From Candidatus Collierbacteria bacterium GW2011_GWB2_45_17 (GTDB taxonomy: Bacteria > Patescibacteriota > Microgenomatia > UBA1400 > MFAQ01), in the NCBI GenBank assembly GCA_001001485.1, contig LCKO01000002.1:1-47566 (forward strand): a stretch of DNA of 47,566 nt, given 5' to 3'. Position 1 is the stretch's first letter. Each line of letters starts with the position of its first letter. Under the pieces are notes generated by a model. That model searched no databases, had not been told where the DNA came from, and worked only from the letters and a program-made list of their open reading frames with translations. Positions 21,956-29,121 of this stretch are shown piece by piece. The translations under genes were made by a program, and so were the position numbers.

Positions 21956-24460
21956 TCACCTTGGCCATCTTGAACTATTCCATTTCCAGAGAGCTCTGAA
22001 TGGATCTGATTTCCTTGCTATCTCCACTATTGCTCTTTGTGCGTTTACTCCTGCACCCCACCACTTAGGATATGATTTTGGATCTACGTTCTTTATCAAT
22101 TTTTGTATTACATCGAAACAATCGTCCCAAAGAGAGTCTACATATCTCAAATATTGTTTTTTGTTTGTCAACAGTGGCTCTGTCTTCTCCGAATCTTTTC
22201 CCATCCACAAATATGCTTGTATGTCTGGTGTTTGGACATCAGTTGCCAAAATTTGCTCTGCTTTTTCAGCCAAAATTTTCATATCCCATGGCTTTGAGTT
22301 TTTAAAATCAGCAATAGAATGGCTATGCAGGAAAGACTCGCACGCTGTTGTCACAGCGCTTGATACCCATTCATCCACACTTTGTTTATTTCCCGGAATA
22401 AAAGAAAACTCCTTGTCAATCATGTCATTTCCATCAACAAAACCTGCAGCCTTCATCGATGTCTTCCAATGAATTAAACATTTTGATTTTAGAACGCCTA
22501 TTTTATCGATATCAGACTCAATTTTCAAAGCATCTTTAAGTGCTATCAAAAGATCAAGAGCTGTTTGCATCTCCAACACTCTTGTTTCAGTATCGGTTGC
22601 AATATGCACTCCTCCGGATTCCGTAACAGCGTTAACGAGTCCTTTCCACTCCTTATCTTTTTTCTTCTCGATTACTTTTTGGGCATCTGATTTTATACTG
22701 TCCTCGGTTAACCTCCCTTTAGATCCGATAACCGTTCTCCTCTTCCTTATGTCATATTCTGCCTGTACTTCAGCCTCTGTCCATGTAATTACATCGTGCT
22801 CCACGGAGAATCCACCATTCGCAATTCTTATCCAATAATCCTTATTTGTTTCATAAGTAACATCGATTGCTCTTTGTGATCCCGAATATAAGTTTTCCTG
22901 CACTCTCCATCCTAGCCAACTTCCATTCTCTAGAGCAGAAGCGCCATCACCCGATAGTCCTGTAGGAATAAGGTGACTCGGAAAGTGTTGGGACAGCCAT
23001 ACTTCTATCTCATCAGGAGAGGGGGTTCTGTTGTTGTTTGCCATCTGATACTGAACATAAGCTCTTGCTGTAGCTTCTCTGTCAACAGCTACATCTCTTG
23101 CTTTTCGTCTTTTTGTATCTCCGTGAACCATGAACAAGAACGGGTCCAAACTTGTTCCTTTTGTATCAGTAAATATTAAGTTAGACATTCCCATCGCAAA
23201 AGCTACTTCACCAACATATTTATTCAAGCCAAGCTGTTTGTATAAGTTTGCTTTTTTATCTTGTGCAACACCTACGAAACCTTCCCAGTAATCATTGTTG
23301 TCAAAAAAGTTTTTTAGCTTTAAGATCGCCTCGCTAACCTCCTCTTGCATATTTTTTGCTACACCATTTTCACCTGGAAGTACCACCATTTTATCCCCAA
23401 TGCGGATTCCACCTTTGTCGTAGTCTCCCTCAAACCATTTTTCGGTATATTCAGGTACAAATAGCGCAGATTTTAGTGCCGATGATGTAATTTCCTCTAA
23501 CTTTTTTATTGAATCCCATTCTGAAATCGTATTTCTAATACTAATAAAATTATCCAGACCTAATTCTTCGACAATTTTTTGTATTTCAGGTTTTAATAGT
23601 TCTAATTTATCTAAGGGAATATTTTTTTCTGTATTTAAGGCTCCACCCGGACCTACGAGAAGATTTAAAACATTGTGGTAGTTTTGTGCGTTTCTTTCAA
23701 AAACGCTTTCTAAACAAAACTCTCTTACCCATTCTTTAAGATCATCCGCAAAATCCATTTCAGGATTAATTATTTTATTCAATTGATCACGCATTTCATC
23801 TGTAACACTAGTTTCTTCTCCATAACTTCTCAACCATCTCTCTGCCGCTGCTTTTCTCTGTCCAGGGTTCCCGCCATATGACAATGGGTTTACTAAACGA
23901 TCAAATCCTTCTTCCGCTTTCGACCAGTCAACCTGTGCCGGTTCTCTGGCGGGTGCGGCCTGGCCCAAAGAAGCAAAGACTCTTCTTTGTAGGTCCGAGT
24001 CTGCTGTTTCTCCGTTTTTACCTAACCAATCAGATGCCAGTTTGTCTCTCATTTGTCCGGGTGTCATATCGAGAACTCTGTCTATATATGACCTCGAAGA
24101 ATTTTTACTTCCACCTTTTTCATTTTCAACCCTTGTAAGTTTGGCATCGATTACCATCGGTTCCGGTTCTACTAGTTCTGGATCATGCGTCAATTTTTGT
24201 CCAGTGATTTCAATCCCCCGATCTTCTCTGAGAACCTCCGCCGCATCTTTCAAATCTTGAGGTGAAAACCCTTCACTGGTTTTTTTCTCCTCTGAAGATT
24301 TCAAAATTGGCTCTGAAAGTAGTTCTTCGTATTTCTGCTTGTACTTTTTTAGATCTTCAGCTGGCACATCTTCATTACGGGCAAGTTTTTCCGCTACGGA
24401 TTTCATCTCTCCTTCGTCTAATTGTTTGATTTTATTTCTCTGTTCAGTGAATTCCCCCAT
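21956..24460 (-). CDS. Large unrecognised soluble protein, antisense within the T4SS locus
   Basis: 834 residues, no signal peptide and no transmembrane helix, rich in charged residues and mostly helical by composition. The N-terminal 130 residues are acidic and look disordered (EEKKTSEGFSPQDLKDAAEVL). The rest has globular segments with Trp-rich patches (NGSWLGWRVQENLYSGSQRA, PKSYPKWWGAGVNAQRAI). I recognise no family. It points against the T4SS genes, converging on the VirB6-like gene 12 nt away, and lies downstream of another unknown gene in the same direction. A cytoplasmic partner or substrate of the secretion machine is possible by position only. Confidence 0.75.
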   Translation of the reverse strand: MGEFTEQRNKIKQLDEGEMKSVAEKLARNEDVPAEDLKKYKQKYEELLSEPILKSSEEKKTSEGFSPQDLKDAAEVLREDRGIEITGQKLTHDPELVEPEPMVIDAKLTRVENEKGGSKNSSRSYIDRVLDMTPGQMRDKLASDWLGKNGETADSDLQRRVFASLGQAAPAREPAQVDWSKAEEGFDRLVNPLSYGGNPGQRKAAAERWLRSYGEETSVTDEMRDQLNKIINPEMDFADDLKEWVREFCLESVFERNAQNYHNVLNLLVGPGGALNTEKNIPLDKLELLKPEIQKIVEELGLDNFISIRNTISEWDSIKKLEEITSSALKSALFVPEYTEKWFEGDYDKGGIRIGDKMVVLPGENGVAKNMQEEVSEAILKLKNFFDNNDYWEGFVGVAQDKKANLYKQLGLNKYVGEVAFAMGMSNLIFTDTKGTSLDPFLFMVHGDTKRRKARDVAVDREATARAYVQYQMANNNRTPSPDEIEVWLSQHFPSHLIPTGLSGDGASALENGSWLGWRVQENLYSGSQRAIDVTYETNKDYWIRIANGGFSVEHDVITWTEAEVQAEYDIRKRRTVIGSKGRLTEDSIKSDAQKVIEKKKDKEWKGLVNAVTESGGVHIATDTETRVLEMQTALDLLIALKDALKIESDIDKIGVLKSKCLIHWKTSMKAAGFVDGNDMIDKEFSFIPGNKQSVDEWVSSAVTTACESFLHSHSIADFKNSKPWDMKILAEKAEQILATDVQTPDIQAYLWMGKDSEKTEPLLTNKKQYLRYVDSLWDDCFDVIQKLIKNVDPKSYPKWWGAGVNAQRAIVEIARKSDPFRALWKWNSSRWPR

Positions 24461-24508
24461 ATTTTATGAATTATTGTTCCTAAAAAATAGCTCTTCTAAC
24501 TACCGAAA

Positions 24509-25657
24509 TTATATCATCAAACCCAACTCTTCTAATTTATTTTTCTGACTTTCCCACAACCTCTGGCCTTCCACCGTGATTATTCCTTCACTTTTAATTT
24601 TTATCAAGGCCATCAAAATCGACAATTTATTTTCTCTGGTAACCCCATCCAACTTACTCAGCTCTTCCATCTTCTTCTGCCACACTTCTTTATCCACAAC
24701 TTTCTTTAAAGTCTGAAATAGAGAATCCTTGTCATATTTAGTCTCCCAACTTTCGGCCTCAGACTCTACTTTGGGTGTTATTTCCTCTTTTTTCTCCTGT
24801 TTCACCCCCTCCACTACTCCAAAATACTCTTTTAAAAACTTCACCGCCCCTACAAAATCCCCCTTTTCGGACAGGGCAACATTGATTGCATCAAACAAAG
24901 TTCTGTCTTCTGATTTATCTTTTTTTAGAAAAAATCCTTTTTCGTTAAGTCTCTGCCAGGCATCATTCCTATCTTTTTCATCATTGTTTTTTAGCGTAGC
25001 AATATTCAAGTCAGTTAACACTCTTTCATCCCAAACCGGCTCCTCAACGTTTTTCTTAACTTCATCTTTGGCTGGCCTTTCTTTTATTCTCTTCGCCTCC
25101 AAAAGATCTTCCCTGGCTAATCCCATTATCTCCAAATTTGGCTGGACATCCGCCCACCCTTCAGGAAAAAATGTTTCGTCTTCGTTTTCAAAAAAATCAT
25201 TCAGTTTATTTGCCACCCATGAACCTTTTTTCCAGTCTTTTCTGGCAACTTTTTGGTCATTCACCCAAGTCAGTTCTTTTACTTTATTTTTTTCCAACCT
25301 TTTTGTCGCCTCTCTCTTGTCCACTTCTTTTGGACCGTAAAATACCTTCAGGTCGGACACCAAATCTGTTGCCAAATATTTGATTCTCTCTTCTTTGCTT
25401 ACTTCTTTTTTTTCATTCACCACCACTTCATGTTTAATCTCTTCTTTGTTTTCTATCGGGATCGGCATTTCCATCTGTGGTATAGACATATCTTCTGCCA
25501 AAAGAGCTTCACCTTGTTTTTCTCCTCCTTTACCTAAACGTTTCTTCTTATTTCCTCCCTCTCGCAACCTTCCCCTGTGTTCTTCTCGGCCTCCAAAATG
25601 ATCGGCTAAAGCTTCTAGATCCAATTCGTCTCCTGTATAACGGTCTCCTGGTGGCAT
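24509..25657 (-). CDS. Unrecognised charged soluble protein with repeated helical modules
   Basis: 382 residues, no membrane segment. The N-terminus (MPPGDRYTGDELDLEALAD) is followed by a basic stretch (REGGNKKKRLGKGGEKQGE) and then three loosely similar helical modules (about 125-200, 215-290, 315-380) separated by acidic linkers, with phrases such as TLKNNDEKDRNDAWQRLNEKG. Its stop is 48 nt from the start of the 834-residue gene, so the two probably form one minus-strand unit. TAAGAT lies 9 nt before the ATG. Function unknown. Confidence 0.72.
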   Translation of the reverse strand: MPPGDRYTGDELDLEALADHFGGREEHRGRLREGGNKKKRLGKGGEKQGEALLAEDMSIPQMEMPIPIENKEEIKHEVVVNEKKEVSKEERIKYLATDLVSDLKVFYGPKEVDKREATKRLEKNKVKELTWVNDQKVARKDWKKGSWVANKLNDFFENEDETFFPEGWADVQPNLEIMGLAREDLLEAKRIKERPAKDEVKKNVEEPVWDERVLTDLNIATLKNNDEKDRNDAWQRLNEKGFFLKKDKSEDRTLFDAINVALSEKGDFVGAVKFLKEYFGVVEGVKQEKKEEITPKVESEAESWETKYDKDSLFQTLKKVVDKEVWQKKMEELSKLDGVTRENKLSILMALIKIKSEGIITVEGQRLWESQKNKLEELGLMI

Positions 25658-25762
25658 ATCACTCTCATCTTAGCATTCCGCGGAATGACACGATATACTT
25701 AAATTGATACCTCTCTCGAACCACAATCTGAGAACTAACAACTGTGAACTGAGAACTATTTT
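25658..25762. other. Divergent spacer with AACTGAGAACT-type short repeats
   Basis: The spacer separates the unknown minus-strand pair from PrgI. It holds a CATTCCGCGGAATG palindrome near 25674-25687 and a degenerate array (GAACTAACAACT, GAACTGAGAACT) up to the PrgI start. No clear promoter boxes for PrgI are seen. Confidence 0.45.
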
Positions 25763-26557
25763 ATGGCCATCCAACAACACCCACTACCTCAAGACATCAG
25801 CGCCTACCGTTTCCGCCTGATCGGCGACATGACCATCAAACAATTTGCTTCTCTCGGCATAGGTATTGTCATTTCAATTTTGTTTTACAGCTCCCCACTG
25901 CCTTTCTTCTTTAAATACCCCCTTGCTTTCATTTTTCTTCTTCTGGGTGTCGGTATGGCTTTTGTTCCCATCCAAGGGCGAACTCTAGACACCTGGATAT
26001 TTGCCTTTCTCCGCTCCATCTATGCTCCTACTCAGTTCGTCTGGAAACAAACATCTCAGGAAAATATCACCACTGATACCGCCGCCCCAACCAGTGCCGC
26101 CAATCTCCAAGTGGCTCCCACCGTCTCCAATCCCAAAATTCAAATCAGCACCGGTGTGGTCGCCGCTCCTCCAACAACACCGACACCCACCATTCCAGTT
26201 ACAAGTCCCGAACCAATACCCATCTCACCTGAACCAATAACCAATACCCAAGAACTAGTAGCTCCCCCCACCTCCCAGCTTCCCATTCCCTACACCCCCA
26301 CTACCCCAAACACCCTCGTGGGCCTCACCATCACCCCAGAAAGCAAAATCCTCGATGGCGTTTTGGTCGAGATTCAAAAGGGTGGCCTAACTTCCCGGGC
26401 TACCAAGAGTAACAAGCTTGGCCAGTTTATGTTTGCCCGACCACTAGAAGACGGTCTCTATCAAATCTTCGCCGAAAAAGAAGGTTTTACCTTTGCTCCC
26501 TATTCCCTCGAACTGACCGGCGAAATTATCCGCCCACTAAAAATTCAAGCAACTTAA
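25763..26557 (+). CDS. PrgI family T4SS membrane protein with C-terminal regulatory-like beta domain
   Basis: 264 residues. Residues 1-100 match the PrgI family of Gram-positive-type conjugation systems: QHPLPQDISAYRFRLIGDMTIKQF, two transmembrane helices (about 30-50 and 54-72), then RTLDTWIFAFLRSIYAPTQFVWK. PrgI is the VirB3-like partner that sits directly before VirB4, as here. A Pro/Thr-rich linker (about 100-180) leads to a carboxypeptidase-regulatory-like beta domain (TPESKILDGVLVEIQKGGLTSRATKSNKLGQF), an addition not present in short PrgI proteins. Confidence 0.87.
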   Translation: MAIQQHPLPQDISAYRFRLIGDMTIKQFASLGIGIVISILFYSSPLPFFFKYPLAFIFLLLGVGMAFVPIQGRTLDTWIFAFLRSIYAPTQFVWKQTSQENITTDTAAPTSAANLQVAPTVSNPKIQISTGVVAAPPTTPTPTIPVTSPEPIPISPEPITNTQELVAPPTSQLPIPYTPTTPNTLVGLTITPESKILDGVLVEIQKGGLTSRATKSNKLGQFMFARPLEDGLYQIFAEKEGFTFAPYSLELTGEIIRPLKIQAT

Positions 26558-26558
26558 A

Positions 26559-27218
26559 ATGAGCGACAACATCAAGTCATCTACCCAAGAACATCTCGAT
26601 ATCTATACCATTAAGAACCATCTTGTCTTTCTCAAAGACGGCTCCTGTTCCCTCGTCTTAAAAACCACGGCCATCAACTTCAACCTTCTTTCGGAAGAAG
26701 AACAAGACGCCACTATTTATGCTTACGCCGGACTCCTAAACTCACTTTCATTTTCTATTCAAATTCTCATTCGCTCTCAAAGAAAAAACATCTCTGACTA
26801 CATTAATCTACTCGACAATCGTATCCAAACCACCTCCTCCCAAAAGGTCAAAGAAAATCTTCTTTCTTACCGCCAGTTTGTGAAATCTCTCGTCAAAGAA
26901 AATCGTGTCCTTGAGAAAAAGTTTTATGTGATCGTTTCTTTTTCGGCGATCGAGCTGGGAATTACCAAAAGCACCTTTAATCCTTTTGCCAGATCTCCCC
27001 AAAAGCCACCTTATGATATCGATTATATCGAAGAAAAGGCTTCCATGGCGCTCTATCCCCGAAGAGACCATATCATTCGCCAGTTTGCTCGCATTGGTCT
27101 CAAAGCCAGCCAGCTTACCACCAGCGAGCTCGTGACTCTCTTTTATACTATCTACAACCAAGGAAGTATTTCCTCCACTTCTCCCAATCCTTCCAACCAT
27201 TCCTCTCCTTCCTCCTAA
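26559..27218 (+). CDS. VirB4 N-domain-like protein without the ATPase part
   Basis: 219 residues. It begins TQEHLDIYTIKNHLVFLKDGSCSLVLKTTAINFNLLSEEEQD, the pattern of the N-terminal domain of TraC/VirB4 proteins, and continues through YAGLLNSLSFSIQILIRSQRKN; no Walker motifs follow. The C-terminus ends in a Ser/Pro-rich tail. It sits 1 nt after PrgI and 29 nt before the VirB4 ATPase gene, so the machine probably uses a separate N-domain subunit. It is more likely a paralogous partner than a frameshift product, because the ATPase gene has its own full N-terminal part. Confidence 0.75.
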   Translation: MSDNIKSSTQEHLDIYTIKNHLVFLKDGSCSLVLKTTAINFNLLSEEEQDATIYAYAGLLNSLSFSIQILIRSQRKNISDYINLLDNRIQTTSSQKVKENLLSYRQFVKSLVKENRVLEKKFYVIVSFSAIELGITKSTFNPFARSPQKPPYDIDYIEEKASMALYPRRDHIIRQFARIGLKASQLTTSELVTLFYTIYNQGSISSTSPNPSNHSSPSS

Positions 27219-27235
27219 ATTATTCCTGTTTAAGT

Positions 27236-27241
27236 TATACT
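27236..27241 (+). promoter_or_regulatory. -10 box of the VirB4 gene, 6 nt before its ATG
   Basis: TATACT between the two VirB4-type genes. No clear -35. It suggests that the ATPase gene can also be transcribed alone. Confidence 0.4.
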
Positions 27242-27247
27242 TAAATT

Positions 27248-29119
27248 ATGGCTCTTAATCTCTTTGCGTTGGGAAAAAAGAATTCCCCGCCACCCCCCAA
27301 TCTGACATCTGACATCTCCCATCTGTCATCTACACCTACGCCACGACCCAAACAATCGGTCCAGTCCAACCAGTCTGTTCAAGACATCATCGCCCCATCT
27401 GCCATCGAAGTGGATTTTTCTCATATAAAAATTGACGATGTCTACATTCGGACTCTTTTTGTCACCGGCTACCCCCGCTACGTCTCCGCCAACTGGCTTT
27501 CACCTTTGATCAACTTCAATCACTCTCTCGACATCTCTATGTTTGTCTATCCCACCGACTCCAAGGACACTCTCGAAGGTCTTCGTCACCGCATTGCCGA
27601 AATGGAAGCCGAAATAAATACCGATATCGAAAGAGGTCGCATTCCTCAAGCGGCCACCGAAGCCGGTCTCGAGGATGCCAAGGTTCTCCAATCCCAGCTA
27701 GTAAAGGGAGCCGAAAGGTTTTTCCAGTTTTCTCTCTATATCAGCATCTCCGCCGAATCGGAAAAAGAACTCAATACCACCACCGCCCAAGTCCAGTCCA
27801 TGCTCGCCTCTCTTCTCATTATTAGCAAAACCTCTTCGCTTTCCATGGAAGAAGCCTTCAAAACGACTCTTCCTTACTGCAAAGATAAACTTTTACTAAC
27901 GAGGAACATGGACACCACGGCCTTGTCCACCACTTTTCCTTTCACTAGCTCCGAACTCTCAGACAATCAAGGAGTTCTCTACGGTGTCAATGCTCACAAC
28001 GAATCATTGGTCATTTTTGATCGCTTTTCATTAGAGAACGCCAATATGCTGATACTCGCCACTAGTGGAGCCGGAAAATCATTTGCCGTCAAGCTCGAAA
28101 TCTTGCGTTCTCTGATGTTTGACTGTCAGATAATTATCCTTGATCCGGAAAATGAATACGAAATGGTTACCAAGTCCGTTGGAGGAAACTATCTCTCCTT
28201 TTCCACCAGTTCTTCTCACAAGATCAATCCTTTTCAAATCGCCCGTCCCAAAGAAAGCACCGAGGACGAGATCGGCTACAAATACCTCTTCCTCATGTCT
28301 CTTCTCAAGATCATGATTGGTGAAATGAACCCTATCGAAGAAGCCACTCTGAACAGGGCTCTCGTCCTCACCTATCGCCAAAAAGGTATTACCGAAGATC
28401 CAAGCACTCACGTCCTCGAACCACCCCGCATGGAAGATCTTTATCGTGCCCTCATTGGTATGGAAGAGGCCGTTTCCAAAACTCTGTCTGCTCGCCTTGA
28501 GCGTTACGTCATGGGTGGCGTCAAAGGCATTTTTGACCAGCAAAGCAACATCGACATCAATGCTCCCGTGACCGTTTTTACCCTTCGTGACACCGCCGAT
28601 GAGATCCGTCCCATCGTCATGTTTATGATTCTGGACTTTGTTTGGAATCAAGTCAGAAAAGATCTCCGCAAACGTCTGCTCGTCGTTGATGAGGCCTGGT
28701 ATCTGATGCGCTACGAAGACTCAGCTAAAATTCTTCAGGGTTTTGTCAAGCGCGCCCGAAAATACTACTTCGGTGTCTCCATCATTTCCCAAAACGTCGA
28801 CGACTTCTTGGGTTCCCCCTATGGCAAAGCCATTATTACGAACTCGGCTCTCAAACTTCTTCTCAAACAATCCTCTGCCGCCATCAATCAAATAGCTGAG
28901 GTTTTTTATCTTTCCCAAGGTGAGAAACAATTGCTCCTCTCAGCCGGTGTTGGTGAAGGTATTTTCTTTGCCGGCATGAACCATGTCGCCATCAAGATTA
29001 TCGCTTCCGCCGACGAACACGCTCTGGCTACCAGCAAACCAGCCGAAATTCTAGAAAGAAAGAAGCAAGCTGATCTTCAAGCCGCCGCCGAAGTCGCCAG
29101 TCAGACCACTACTCCCTAA
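27248..29119 (+). CDS. VirB4/TraC-like T4SS ATPase
   Basis: 623 residues. Walker A is TSGAGKSF (about 270-277), followed by the typical IIILDPENEYEMV; Walker B is RLLVVDEAWYLM (about 475-486), followed by RKYYFGVSIISQNVDDFL and KQSSAAI, all VirB4/TraC landmarks. It energises pilin handling and substrate export at the cytoplasmic face. The N-terminal linker (about 18-40, SDISHLSSTPTP) is encoded by a short TCTGACATC-type repeat (27300-27332). It lies 2 nt upstream of the M23 peptidase gene. No VirD4 coupling ATPase is found in the window. Confidence 0.93.
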   Translation: MALNLFALGKKNSPPPPNLTSDISHLSSTPTPRPKQSVQSNQSVQDIIAPSAIEVDFSHIKIDDVYIRTLFVTGYPRYVSANWLSPLINFNHSLDISMFVYPTDSKDTLEGLRHRIAEMEAEINTDIERGRIPQAATEAGLEDAKVLQSQLVKGAERFFQFSLYISISAESEKELNTTTAQVQSMLASLLIISKTSSLSMEEAFKTTLPYCKDKLLLTRNMDTTALSTTFPFTSSELSDNQGVLYGVNAHNESLVIFDRFSLENANMLILATSGAGKSFAVKLEILRSLMFDCQIIILDPENEYEMVTKSVGGNYLSFSTSSSHKINPFQIARPKESTEDEIGYKYLFLMSLLKIMIGEMNPIEEATLNRALVLTYRQKGITEDPSTHVLEPPRMEDLYRALIGMEEAVSKTLSARLERYVMGGVKGIFDQQSNIDINAPVTVFTLRDTADEIRPIVMFMILDFVWNQVRKDLRKRLLVVDEAWYLMRYEDSAKILQGFVKRARKYYFGVSIISQNVDDFLGSPYGKAIITNSALKLLLKQSSAAINQIAEVFYLSQGEKQLLLSAGVGEGIFFAGMNHVAIKIIASADEHALATSKPAEILERKKQADLQAAAEVASQTTTP

Positions 29120-29121
29120 CC

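Noticed and set aside
21777-22472. Plus-strand frame of 231 codons across the VirB6-like gene end
   Set aside because: It overlaps the VirB6 C-terminus in another frame and then runs antisense to the 834-residue gene; a shadow of both.
26559-27248. A frameshift splitting one VirB4 gene into two
   Set aside because: The downstream gene has its own N-terminal domain and start signals, so the two are separate proteins.
28079-28651. Open minus-strand frame of 190 codons inside the VirB4 gene
   Set aside because: Antisense to the Walker A-Walker B region of a clear VirB4; no start signals.
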